From positions 7,044,501 through 7,108,500 of the forward strand of contig JAGTTD010000006.1 of the NCBI GenBank assembly GCA_018398585.1: a DNA stretch of 64,000 nucleotides, read 5' to 3'. Position numbers and translations under genes: made by a program. The notes below the pieces were generated by a model, which saw nothing but the letters and a program-made list of their open reading frames with translations, did not search any database and was not told the origin of the DNA. The stretch is from Simmondsia chinensis (taxonomy: Eukaryota > Streptophyta > Magnoliopsida > Caryophyllales > Simmondsiaceae). How positions within the stretch are numbered: position 1 is the first letter of the stretch; each line of letters opens with the position of its first letter. This document shows positions 34,821-46,475 of this stretch, piece by piece.

Positions 34821-36148
34821 TGTTCGAGTTGGTGTCCTAAAAGTCTAGTTAGTTAGTTTTAAATATTTAGTAAATGAAATTATTTTATTTATTTATTGTC
34901 CAAATATATTTTATATGTCAAAAATGCATGTGATTGTTTTTCTAAGGCGTTCCATGAGATGGACGTTGTCCAAAATAATGTGTCAGGTTTGGTTTATGTG
35001 GTCAATGAAATTGAATCACAGATGGACTTAGATCAAACTAATGATATGTTGTCCAAGTATATGTTCGTAGTCGGTGATAACTTTGGACAATTTATCTGAT
35101 AAGACTATAATATGATAATTTAGATGACTTATCTTGGTCATGTGGATAGAGATCCAAAAGTATTATATTAGTGTTGTCTATATGATTAGATCACTGAGCA
35201 GAACTACCTGAATTAGTTGTTTCTTTAGTTCTATTAGAAACAGTTAATTCTATAAGACGATAACTCTAAATCTAGAAAATAGTCTAAACTCATGCATTGA
35301 TTGTTCGTTGCTTTAATGTACCAAAAGGATTGGTCAAAGTTGGTTGGCTTAAATCTTACGTGGGTTGAGTAACGACATGAAGTGTAGCAGAAACAATTAT
35401 TTTACTTGGAATCTATAGTATCTAATTAGATAAGGATGTCCCCTAGTTGATTCGCAAATATACGGATAGATTTGTGAAACTTTGGCTAAAGTATTTTATA
35501 TGTTTAATATTTGGAATTAATATAGAAATTGTTTTCTATATTATTGAATTGTTCGAGAAGGGCGAGTCAAGAACTATGGTTAAAGATGCAAGGAATTTAG
35601 CGATAGTAGTTAAAGCTATTTTTTCTTACGGATATCTAATAGAGGGGTTGTTTGTCACAATGAAAGCTATTTTGAGAATTATTGAATAAATATATTAGAT
35701 TCTAGAGTACATTAATATTTTTTTAGTGAAATTAAATATTACTAAATAATAATCAATGTTATCAAGAGTTGATAATTAGATTTGACCCATTTAAAGCTAG
35801 AACTAAATTGTCCCTAAGTTCTCTCTACAAGCCTCTATAAGTACACTATTGAAAATATCTAAAATGAATTTATGAGATGACAAAATTAATTTTGTAAAAT
35901 AAAATTTATGAGATAAATTATTTATTCAGAATATGAATTTTATACACGTGGGAATTAAAATAAAAAAAAAGGGAAATTCGCTTGCAGGACCCAGGATCCG
36001 CGTACACACACGATGGTCAATGGGGGCATGACACGTTTCACGGCCAGCAGCCAAATAAAAAAGGAAAATCATCCGTGTTGACGTCACATTGACGTCAGCG
36101 ACTAGGGTACTCGGTCACTCAGACTGCACACGTGTTTTTATTTTGGCG

Positions 36149-36183
<35 letters not shown>

Positions 36184-36685
36184 GCACGATATTGTATCAT
36201 ATAGTAACTTTATTTTTTAGATTTTGGAACCTAGTTTTATTTCATAATTAAAATCCTAAAATTATTTTAAGAGTTTTTCAAAATTTATGTTTAGTATAAT
36301 ATTTTTTAATAATTATTTTTCAGAAAGATTACAAGAAAAAATTTTGTTAATTTTTCCTAAACTAAATATTTTGGGAGCCTATACTCCATGTGTCAAGGGA
36401 TTATTGTTGAGAAGATCTCGCGGTCTAGATGATTTCTCCTGGGCGACAATTACGGTCTACAATCCAGGTATCTTTATTAACCTTTCTTTTAAAGCTTTGC
36501 TTTATTTTTTGCAATTTTATTTATGCTTTTACTTCAATATTTATTATGCTTAGATATTCCATATGTTTATATTAGAATATAGGTCCTTTAGATTTAAGAT
36601 TAAAGAACCTTAAAGTTATTTACGCTGTGCCTAATCGAAACAATTTAAGAAAAAATAAGTTTCTGATATTTAATTTTCCCTAACA
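34821..36685 (+). repeat. Copia B right LTR
   Basis: 1865 bases, TGTTCGAGTTGG to TTCCCTAACA, preceded by the purine-rich GGACAAGTGGAAGAT. A (TA)n run (36152-36180) is in the position of the TATA box of the left LTR. Confidence 0.82.
36079..36097 (+). promoter_or_regulatory. Twin TGACGTCA motif in copia B right LTR
   Basis: TGACGTCA at 36079-36086 and 36090-36097, 11 bases apart start to start and about 60 bases upstream of the TATA-like run. TGACG pairs are bZIP (TGA factor) sites of the as-1 type in plants. The left LTR has no such pair. Confidence 0.5.
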
Positions 36686-38910
36686 CTTTTCCTAGTCTCC
36701 TTCAAGTTGATGTCATTGACACCTTTGCTAAGAATGATCAATGTATTGTTCTAACTAATCCTTTTCCTTTTTTAAAAAGGACAATGGTAAAAGGTAAGGG
36801 TTGCGAACAACATGTTTCATAGGTTGGTGCTCGAGGGAGTATTAAGGTTCCCATCATCAGAGCGGGCATTGGATAATTGAATATGCTGCTGGTACATCAT
36901 TGAGCTTCATCCCACGGACAAATGTTCGGTCAAGAACTCAGTAATTAAGCTTCGCAACAAGTCAACCATTACATTATCAGTGGCCGAAGGGTCGGCTCTG
37001 AAGATCACTAGCATTCATGGGCGCATCTTAGGCCTTGCAAACCGAGAAAGGATATCTCGTGATCTAGAGCAGGTGTCCTACAAGGCATGCTACCATCATT
37101 GTGGGAAAATACACGGAGTAATGAGAAAACTCAACCTACTCCCCTACATAACTCCCCTGCTGAACCTCTATTGGAATTGACGATGCCATTTCAAAAGTCC
37201 CGCATGTACAAGCCAACTGAAGATTCCCCTTTGAAGGCTCAACTAGTCAGGAGGGTTGGGCAAATAAAGAGGAATCCAAAGTACCATCTGGTTGATGTGG
37301 ATACCTATCAGGGACCACGACAGTTAGGGCAACAACCTTCAGAGTTCCATTTTGGTAATGTTCAGAGATGAAACCATCTCAAGCTTGAAGATGCGGTCCC
37401 TTTAGCATTACATGAACTCAGAAAAGGATGCAGCTGCGAAAGAAAGCAGCATAATGAAGAGCTCTACTTGCTTGACTAGGCTCTCTAAAGAAAAGGACAA
37501 AGTCCGCAAAGATCGCTGTACTGAGTCTATAGATCTTGAGGATCCTAAAATTGAATTAAGACCTTTTGTCATCACTAGTGAAGGTGAGCCACACAAGAAG
37601 CTCGAGAGATGGGCTAGTTTCTCGTCTTTTGAGGCTAAATAATCTTGGTGGGATGAATTTGCCAAGAATTCGTCGCCTCGAAGAATGTATGATGATGAGG
37701 AGCATAGTCCCCTCGGCATCAATTTAATGAAAACTGTGGACTGTGTTAAGCCAACATGGTCTGACATGGAAAATGACTTCCACGAAGAAGACTTCCCACA
37801 ACTAATGGAGGGGTCTCTGACCTTTGGAGGTTGAACCAAAAGATCAACCTTAAAATTAGGACAGGCTAATTGATGGTAGTCCTAAGGGAGAAATAAGCTA
37901 AGGGGTCCAAATACAGTTTGGGTCAATCCCTAAGTAAGTTGATGTGGAAACTGTCTTGCTCCTTCCCTTGGAGTTCATGGTGATTTACTCACATTAGGGC
38001 CTCGAATGGGATGTGATAGCATCAAACGAAGATCCCAAGGTGGAACTTGTTGAAGTGGCAGTTACCGAAGGTAGACTTGATCCTTTGTCTTTCAAAGTTA
38101 AAACCCCTAACATCCAAGTCAACTAATGACACTCCTGATATAACGAAGATGATGTTTAATGGGCCTAAGACCACCAATAAACACATCAAGCCTTTATACA
38201 TCAAGGTCAAATTTGATGGCATTATGCTGAATAAAGTCTTAGTGGATAGTGGCCCAGCCATCAATGTCTTGCTTTCATATATGTTAGGGTCATTGGTAAA
38301 TCTTGAGATGACTTAATGACTTCATATGTGGCAGTATGTGGTTTTTCAAGGACCACCACTAAGTCTAAAGGGGTCATCCCAATTGAGTTAACTGTTGGCA
38401 ATTCTAGCAAGCTAACAACTTTCTTAGTAGTGAATACTATGTCAAGCTGTAATGCTTTGCTTGGGAGAGACTAGCTACATGCCAATTACTATATCCCTTC
38501 CTCACTTTACTAATAGTTGATCTTTTGGAACCATGACAAGTATGAGGTTTTTATGATAAATAATAGGCCATTCATGGTTTGCTCTAACTATGTTGAGTCA
38601 AAGTTCTACAGAGACGGTGTGGGACCACTAGTTATGAAGAGGACCACTCCTCAGACTGCCCAACATCAGGAACTGATAGCAATCCTTGACAGCCCACTCA
38701 CTAAAGCTGAGGTTGATTAAGTTGATGTGGAGTCAGAGGACTCTGACTTTAGGGGATGCATGATAGCCCTTCTTGATGAAGGGGACCTTCAGGGCACACA
38801 AGAAGCCTTATGCTGGGGAGTCAAGACCTCCCACTAAAGGCCCAAAGGGCCATGTCCTCAGCCATTTCAAAGTTGGTGGCTTCGCATGCTAAGGATCAGC
38901 TATGGGCTGA
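36686..38910 (+). pseudogene. Tat-element gag remainder and protease
   Basis: The coding sequence resumes after the copia block with SLLQVDVIDTFAKNDQCI and continues in pieces: 37087-37371 has SRMYKPTEDSPLKAQLVRR; 37412-37642 is rich in Glu and Lys. The aspartic protease is at 38180-38290: VKFDGIMLNKVLVDSGPAINVLL. Here D-S-G-P-A replaces the expected D-[ST]-G-A-A, so Pro is inserted or substituted in the active-site loop. Frame changes and stops are frequent (for example the TAA at 38315). The minus-strand 143-codon frame at 37408-37839 is a shadow of this region. Confidence 0.75.
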
Positions 38911-38921
38911 GGAGCCATTTG

Positions 38922-39626
38922 TAGGGGTGTTCAAAAAAATCAGTAACCGAAATACCGAACCGAATTTTCAAAATCACTAAAATGCGATTAAAATACCAAA
39001 TTTTCGGAACTAAATAAAGTTGAGGTATTTTGGAATGGTAATGGTTAGTGATTTTGTCTATTTCAGTTAACCGATTTATTGAAATAATATAAGTCATATA
39101 CATGTTTTTACATATTCATAATATTATTATGTTCCCTGAAGCATACTTTTCTAGCATACAAGTGAACCATTATATAATGCATGATCAACATTATCTTTTT
39201 CCTCCATTTTATCTCCTATCATAGAGTATACACACCCCACTGTTATATCCTAAATACTAAGCACTACTTTGCCATAATTCAGTGTTACTTATTTGCTCAT
39301 ATGCTTGTTAAAATGAGACATTGTATATTTTATTTTTTAGAATTTGATTATATGTCTTATAATTTTCCAAATACTCTCACATTTAATGAATATTTTGGAC
39401 GTTTACAACCATTTAGCAGATAGATCATATAACATGAAAGAGGCATTATATTATTTTTCCAGTTATTGGTTAACCGGCGTAACCGAATAGAATTGCCAAT
39501 TTACCGAAAGTCGGTTAACCGGTCTTTTCGGTTACTGTAATGGCTAGAGATTTTTGAGTATTTTGGTTACGGTAAGCTGAACTGAAGTACTTTTCGGTAT
39601 GGTTAACCGAACCATGAACACCCCTA
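38922..39626. mobile_element. hAT-type MITE, 705 bases
   Basis: 12-base terminal inverted repeats TAGGGGTGTTCA (38922-38933) and TGAACACCCCTA (39615-39626) are perfect. The 8-base target duplication GCCATTTG (38914-38921 and 39627-39634) is also perfect. Sub-terminal AACCGAA/TTCGGTT motifs recur near both ends. The interior is AT-rich without a transposase frame. An 8-bp duplication is diagnostic of hAT transposons (established). It splits the Tat pol between protease and RT. Confidence 0.93.
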
Positions 39627-39634
39627 GCCATTTG

Positions 39635-40830
39635 TTTCTAAAAATGGCCTCAAGGTCCAATTGATATAAGAAAAAGAGCTGAAGTTATTTGACTTAAGAG
39701 CAACACCAATTAAGATGGAAGATTTAAGGGATGAAGTCCAAGATCCCCTCCTTGAAGTTAAGTTGGGATCTGTAAAGGACCTAAGATCCATGTACCTGAG
39801 TGCTCTACTTTTTGAAGAATAGAGGAAGCATTATTTGACCTTGCTTCTTGGGTTGTAGGACTGCTTTGCTTGGGACCATCACGAGATGCCTGGCCTAGAC
39901 AGAAAAGTGGTTAAGCATAGGCTCGAGGCCCATAATTCAGGCCCAGAGAAGGATGTCCCACGAGGTGATAGATGTGATCAAAGAGGAGTTTGAGAGACTT
40001 TTGAAGGCCAAATTCATTAGGACTGGTAGATAAATTGAGTGGTTGGTGAATTTTGTTCCTATTATAAAAAAGAATGGCAAAATTAGATTCTGTATTGATT
40101 TCAAAGATCTAAAAGTAGCCACCCCAAATAATGAATACCCTATGCCAATAGCTAATGTCCTTATTGATTTAGCCTCAAGGCATAATGTTTTATCTTATAT
40201 GGATGGCTAATGTGGGTACTACCATGTCTTGATAGCTTCGGAGGATACCCACAAGATAGTGGTTAGGTACTCGGGGCCAATACCAACCTTTGAGTGGGTG
40301 GCTATACGATTTGGTTTAGAGAACATTGGTGCCACCTACCAAAGGGCCACGAACATGATCTTTCATGATCTTATTAGAAAGATCGTGGAAGTCTACATAG
40401 ATGATATCGTGGTCAAATCAAAGTCTCAAGTCAAGCACTTGGAGGACTTGAGAGGAGTGTTCCTTCGAATGCGGAGCCACAACTTCAAGATGAACCCACT
40501 AAAATGTGCCTTTGGCATACACTCTGGAAACTTTCTTGGTTTCTTAGCACACCAAAGGGGAATTGAGGTTGATATAAATAAAACTAAGGAAGAGACCAAA
40601 TAGCCTTCAAATAAAAGGAGCTTCAACGCTTCTTGGGGCGGGTTAATTTCTTAAGACGTTTCATTTCATATGTCAAGTGGAAGAAGCCACATCAAGCAGA
40701 ATTTGAGGCCATCAAGGAATACTTGATCATGCCACCAGTGTTGATTCCATCTAAGCAGGCCAAACCATTGAAGATTTATGTCTCTACTTTTGATGAGTCA
40801 ATTGGTTGTTTACTTGTATAGGACAATGTG
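39635..40830 (+). pseudogene. Tat-element reverse transcriptase
   Basis: Upstream linker DCFAWDHHEMPGLDRK near 39860-39910 is typical of Tat pol. RT motifs in order: KNGKIRFCIDFKDLK (40072-40115), then a TAA after SYMDG at about 40208-40210 where the usual text continues, then the open frame 40229-40603 with YRA-type GLENIGATYQRATN and the catalytic VYIDDIVVKS (YIDD at 40394-40405), and FLGFLAHQRGIEVD. After a TAG the thumb/connection continues (FLRRFISYV, 40633-40821). One stop in the palm and several downstream make it inactive; otherwise the catalytic residues are in place. Confidence 0.9.
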
Positions 40831-41600
40831 CAAGGGTTTGATCATGATGTGTTCTACCTAAGATGTTTTTTAAATGAATGCGAGATAAAGTATTCCTCCA
40901 TTGAAAAATTATGTCTATCTCTATCCCGTGCATCTATAAAACTGAAACATTACTTCTTAGCATTTACTATGTACGTGGTTGCTTAGACAGATGTCCTTAA
41001 ATACATGCTAGATAAACCTCTAATGAGGGGAAGGTTAAACAAGTGGAGTATTCCTCTACTTCAGTTTGAATTTATTTATGTGTCGCAAAAAGGTCAAGCC
41101 TTAGCAAATGTTTTAGCTAGCCATCCAAACATTCAAACTGGCGTAGATTGTAAGCCAAATTAGCTCTTGGTAATAGAGATGATCCCTTGGAAGCTATATT
41201 TTGATGGATCAAGAATCAATTCAAGTGTTGGAGTTGTAATTGTGATTGAGTATCTTGCTGGGATCATTACCAAGTTCGCTGTCACCTTGGTTGGCAAATG
41301 TTACAACAGCATGGAAAAGTACGAAGTGTTAATTATAGGCCTACCGACTCTTCTTGAAATGGTTGTCCCTAATGTGATTAAAAAAAAGGGGACTCACAGT
41401 TGGTCATCGACCAAGTGAAAGGGGACTTTCATGTGTTTAAGTGATACCTCAAATAAATATATCTCAATAGTGCAAGAACGATTGAGTAAGTTTGACGGTG
41501 CCCAATTTGAGCACATGCCTCAAGAACAGAATAAAGAAGCCAATGATTTAGCCCAATTAGCCATAGGGTATAAATTATCCAAGACATGGTGTGAATAAAT
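40831..41600 (+). pseudogene. Tat-element tandem RNase H remnants
   Basis: The first RNase H remnant (about 40760-41160) reads KPLKIYVSTFDESIGCLLV, then ECEIKYSSIEKLCLSLS and IKLKHYF. A second RNase H, of the type acquired by Tat elements, follows at 41167-41590: PWKLYFDGSRINSSVGVVIV carries its first catalytic Asp, EKYEVLIIGLPTLLE the Glu, and QNKEANDLAQLAIG the C-terminal part. Stops lie between and within both. Two RNase H domains in series identify the Tat branch (established knowledge). Confidence 0.8.
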
Positions 41601-42960
41601 CATGGTTATTAAGACTAAGGTCTTAAACCATGACCTTAAATTCACCGAGTCCTTCATTTCTAAGGACAAAGTAATTACAAGTGAACACTTGGATTACTTT
41701 GAGGTGCATTAACCCATCACAAGTCAACGTGAGAATTGGAGGAAGCCCTTGATGGATTACTTTAAAACACCTTGTGACTATGTCAATAGAAAGAAAAATT
41801 AAAATAAGAGCTCATAGATTCTCTCTTGGCGATGAATCTAGAGAATTGTACAAAAGGGACGCTAGTGGAGTGCTTCTTAGGTGTCTGGACTTAGATGAAG
41901 CAATGTTGGTGATGGTTGGAGCCCATGAAGGTATCTGCTGGTCCTATCTTGCTGGTAATAAGATGTACTTCTCATCAAGCGTTATGCTATTATGGCCATC
42001 AATGATGGACGATTTTATCAAGTATGCCAAGGGATGTAGAGGATGGAAAAGACATGGCCAAGTACCAAGAGTCCCTACTTCTGAAATGCATGCTATTGTT
42101 AAACCGTAGCCAATGGATATCATAGGAGAGATCAACCCTCCTTCTAGCAAGCAACATTGTTATATTCTTGTGGCCACAGATTATTTCATAAAATGAGTGC
42201 AGGCTAAGCCATATATGAACATTAATCAGTAAGATATGATTAATTTTATCAAAGAATGTAGGTTTGGTATCGCAGAAGCCATAACTGTGGACCAAGCTAA
42301 TGTGTTCAATGGAGCTAAGGTTAAGCAGTTTACCAAGAGTTTCAACATTGAAAATTTGAACTCAACCCCTTATTTTCCTCAGGAAAATGACTAGGCATAG
42401 TCTACTACTAAGATTTTAGAGCCCAATATTGAGAAAATGATTGAGGATAATCCCAGGAAGTGGCATGAGCTACTACTTGATGCTCTCTGGGTCTATAGAA
42501 CGTCCAAACTTGATGTAACTAGGACAACCCCCTTCCATTTAACTTATAGCCATGATGGTATACTTCCAATGGTCGTGGTTCAGTCTATTAGGTTGGCTCA
42601 TCAAGGAAGGTTTTCTGAGCTTGAACATGAGTAGGCTATGATGGATGAATTAACAAACTTGGACCAAGTTAGGCCTGACGCCTTTCACAAACTAGGGGAA
42701 AAAAGAGTGGCTAAAGCTTACAATAAGGCCAAAACCTAGGTCCTTTGATTTAGGGGACTTAGTCTAGATAATGGTATTGCCCATTTGCCAGAAAGATCGT
42801 GTTTTTGAGAAATGGTCGCCAAATTGGGAGGGCCCATTTAGAGTAATAGAGGTATTTGAAGAAAATGCTTACTTACTCTAGAATCTAGATGGGACAACTC
42901 CCAAGGTCCATTAATAGAAGGTTCCTTATAAAATATGTGCCTTCAATTTGGGATTTTAAT
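41601..42960 (+). pseudogene. Tat-element integrase
   Basis: An N-terminal zinc-site region is poorly preserved (41774-42109; HEGICW and a CRGWKRHG fragment). The core begins PMDIIGEINPP with its catalytic Asp, YILVATDYFIK near 42160-42190, then ITVDQANVFNGAKVKQF with the second Asp (about 42285-42330). The Glu position is mutated: PYFPQEND then a stop. KWHELLLDALWVYRTSK and RTTPFHLTYSHDGILP (42437-42634) is the conserved end of gypsy integrases. KWSPNWEGPFRVIEVF (about 42810-42860) is the C-terminal domain. Several stops. Confidence 0.87.
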
Positions 42961-43189
42961 AAAGAAGTTTTAAAGTTTAGAGTCCCTAATGTGCCCAGTT
43001 TCAAGACTAATGTCTAGAGGCTCAACTGAATGATCTTTAAGTAAGATAATAAACAAAAGGAATGACCAAATTGAGAGACATATTCAATAAAATGCGTATT
43101 TCATTAATGGTTTCAAGGAGTACATTGCTAGTACAAAAACAATACAAGAAAGTTGCTTGTATGGTCAGAAACTTCTACACAACATCAGA
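42961..43189 (+). other. Spacer after Tat pol
   Basis: Short spacer between the end of pol and the antisense coding region; no motif found. Confidence 0.4.
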
Positions 43190-46100
43190 AGAGTTGGGTC
43201 CTAATCTTAACTACGGACTCTTATATTGATGAAAATCGCTAGTGGCATCATTCATCTGTTGGTCTATGGAAAGGACTTCTTCTTGAAAGGATTGATGGGC
43301 TCTTTGGGCATCTGCTATAGCTTACTTGAGCTCTCCAACTCTCGAGGCTTAGGAAGTATGTTGTTTCTTGAGGGATGAAAGTTGCTCGCTGAGTTGACTT
43401 AACTTCTCTGCCAAGCAATGGATTTCACCTTCTAAGCCTATGATGTCTTGAGCTTGCTGACTCTAGACTTCCTTAGCTACTTAGAATTCCTCAAAGAGAA
43501 GCTGTAGGCCTCCTAGGATGGCTGAGCATCCCAGGTCCTTGATAGCATCTTAGCATTGCCGCTTCTTTTTAAGGAGTGATGGGACCTCTTAATTGACTCT
43601 GTTAAACACCTTCTCCAACACCTCGAGTTCTCTAGCAATGTCAAGGACCACCTTGGGATCTTCTTTCAAGGCCTTCACCAAAGAAATGGCTTCTTAGTAG
43701 GTGGAATTCTTAGTCTGGTAAAGGATGGGGAGGTGTGCCATTTCCCTTAATCTTTGAAATCTTGGAGACACTTGGTCCAGCTACTGGAAGGTCAATCTCC
43801 CACTTGCCCTTAATTTCTGTAGAGGAGATGCAATCCTCTCTGAGATAGGAGGAGGAGTGACTCTTGGTGGTGTAACCTAAAAGGGACAACATTAAAGAAG
43901 TTAGATTAACTCCCAACTTTGGAGCTAAACCAAAATAAAGGACTCATTTCTACCTCTGGAACTTCAACTAGAGGAATAGGAGGGACTTTTATTGGTGCCT
44001 TAGCCACTAGGCTGCCCTACTTGAGGGGAACTTCCAAAAATAAAAAAATTGATACTTGTATATCAGAATTTACTAATGGCTTGGAAATCAAGGATTAACG
44101 AGCCAAATGAAGAGGGGATACCTTCATGAATCTCTTCAATGGTCATAGAGGACATTCCTAGAAGAAAGAATAGAGCCTGGACAAGACCTTGTCTCAAAAG
44201 GGCTAGACGTGGAGCTTCTTTGGGTGGCTCAACTACATGTGACTTCTGAGCTTAAGTGACTTAACTCCTTCTTCACTATTTCCGGAGTTGAGGGGCTCAG
44301 TTTCCTGAGGGAGCCCTGGTGCGTGTTGTTGCGGTGGAGAGTCTAGGATTTCCACTATAACTGAAGCTGTTGGCTCCTGTTTTTATACAAGGATAAGTCA
44401 GAACAGCTTTGGCAAGAGATGAATAAAAGAAGACTAGTCAAGAAAGACCAATACCTTTGGTTGAGGAAGCTTGGGTCTTCTATCTCTCACCAACTATGAG
44501 TTCAGTACTTCTTCTTCATCTTCTTCTTCTTCTTGTGCTTCCTAAATGGCTCTGGATGGAAGGATAAGAAGAGTCGTCCCTCTAGTTCTTTTCCTTGAAC
44601 CACTAACTTCAAGGGCTGGTGGAGAGGTTCTTAGAAAAGATTCGTCTTATAACATCCTGGTGAAGCTCCGAGTGCTCCTAGGAGTTTCCTGAGCAGCTAA
44701 AGCTACAAGAAAAGACAAGGATGAGTCTTTTTGTTCAATCCATCTATAGGAAAGGACCGAAGCTTGCTTCAAGGATGGCTGATCACCTAGTAATGCCTTC
44801 TTTGGCGTTTTCCTCATCTTGGCTGGTCGGCTCCTCTCAAGCTAGGATTTGCAGGCTCAATGAAAATGTAAAATACTGCTTGGAGCCTCTGGCCTCCAAA
44901 GAGGACTAATAGGCTTGGAACCAAGCTGTAAAATGACGTGTGGCACATGGGGCATACTTGCAAGCAATAGGGTACTCATAGGTTGACTTAACCTCTAGGT
45001 TGGACTCATGATGCTCTATGTATTAGGAGAGCTGGATAGAGATCCTCTTAGCCCACTATAGGTTCTTGGTCCTTAAACTTGGAAAAGAAATGTCTTGGAC
45101 CATTCCAAACTACCTGTCAAATAACCTAGGCCTATAAGTCTCTACACTAGGGCAAATTTGATGGTAGAAGAAGAGATCTTGAGGGCACAAGATTGCCTGC
45201 TAGATCTAAGCATAGATTTATACAGAGACATCATAATGGAGGTCCACTTTCTTGAACCAACGAGGACCAAGTTTCCTATTTTTAAAGGGAGTCCATTGGA
45301 TCACGAACCTACCTCGAGGAGACATAATCTTCTCAAGGCATTGGTCAAAAGACCATCTTGGGGGTAAGAGAACCTCTCTTCGAGTAAATTGCTCTCCATA
45401 ATAGGTGATGGCCTAATATGATGAGACAAAGGGGCCTCTGTGGTAGACCGCAGGCAAATAGACTTGGGCGCATAATTGGACCAGCCACAAGGGTCTTCGT
45501 AGCTGGACATCATAGTTCTTGACTATAATGTCCCTAAGGCATTTATACACTTGAGCTAAAAGCAGTGGTCTTAGACCTAATGAGTGCTAAAGCCAAATTT
45601 ATTGCTACCGTCTTAAGAGACTTAAGTTCTATGTTGGAGGAGTTGGTAAAAAAGAACTTGCTCAACCAAAACAAATTTATAAACCTCTTTAGAAACAGAG
45701 AAATAAGATGCAAAGTTTTCAGCCTCTTTAGAAAGAAAAGAATCAAGATGCAACTCCTCTTCTCTTGGAGAAAGACTTGTTAAGGTCGTTATGTCCTCTA
45801 AGGTAATCCCTAGAAGGCCCTCAAAGAGGACAAAAGCATTATAACGGATGTTCCAATAGCAGGTGAGCGCTATCATAATGGGATAATCATACCTAAGAGT
45901 GATCTTGCAGAGTTTGATAGCTTCATAGAGGTAGAGATTCCTCCATTTCTCTTCATAAGTGAGGATCAGTTGATCCACCTATTTAGCGTACCGTGTGGTC
46001 AAGAATGTCCACTCTTTAAAGGGAGCAACTTCTTTGCAGATGTGCCTTCTGCCCCAAAATGACCTACAGAAACTGTGTGAAGCAAAGGAGATTCGTCAAT

Positions 46101-46360
46101 ATCTAGAAACATGCCCTCAAGGCTAGGGACATCAAAAGAAGGGTAAAAACTGGGCTCTAGGGCACAGGGTTAAAATATTGAAGAAGGATCATTCTCAAAC
46201 ATCCACAAAAGATCCTCTTGGATAGAATCATGGTTAATAGGGCTTTGAAGCCTATCAAAGACCATTGAAACATCTGATTGAACCAGACATGCCAACTGCT
46301 CAATAGGACTATTAGCCTGAGGGATGGGAGTAGAGACAACATAACAAACTTGAGCATTTG
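43190..46360 (-). pseudogene. Tat-element antisense ORF, decayed (plant-mobile-domain-like and coiled coil)
   Basis: Opposite strand to pol, between integrase and 3' LTR. The best preserved stretch is 45622-45978: YNAFVLFEGLLGITLEDITT followed by LTSLSPREEELHLDSFLSKE resembles the plant mobile domain found in antisense frames of Tat/Retand elements (inference by pattern). Towards the other end, 43270-43450 reads as a heptad coiled coil (IIGLEGEIHCLAEKLSQLSE and QLSSLKKQ). Between them are Ser/Pro-rich pieces with stops. Plus-strand frames in this stretch (44721-44909, 45158-45367, 45565-45783) show no motif. Function of such antisense ORFs is not known. Confidence 0.6.
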
Positions 46361-46475
46361 CTTAGAGGTTTAAAAGAGGGTTATTCCGAGCTCCTTGTAG
46401 ATGTTAAAGGTCAAATCAAGTAGATATTTCACCCATTGGAAATTTGAAATTACCAACGGCTAAATGGGCAACATT

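Larger units (their letters stand above)
17440..36685 (+). mobile_element. Copia-type block B, composite, inside Tat gag
   Basis: Bounded by direct LTRs (17440-19449 and 34821-36685), both ending CCTAACA/CCCTAACA, with a tRNA-iMet-type PBS after the first and GGACAAGTGGAAGAT before the second, as in plant copia elements. The interior is not a simple element. It contains two integrase remnants and three copies of a roughly 470-base leader repeat, so at least two related copia copies seem merged. An RTE LINE, tails, element F, a SINE-like copy and a Helitron-like end are nested inside. Flanking pentamers (CGTAC, CTTTT) do not match. Confidence 0.75.

Noticed and set aside
36152..36180. (TA)n run as a pararetrovirus integration site
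   Set aside because: It sits within the copia B LTR at the TATA position and has no viral sequence beside it.
37408..37839. 143-codon minus-strand frame
   Set aside because: Opposite to the Tat gag-protease linker, which reads sensibly on the plus strand; no motif on the minus strand.
39181..39423. 80-codon frame rich in aromatic residues
   Set aside because: Inside the AT-rich interior of the hAT MITE; no similarity to a transposase.
43190..46360. Host gene on the minus strand
   Set aside because: The traces are full of stops and lie between Tat integrase and its 3' LTR, so they belong to the element.
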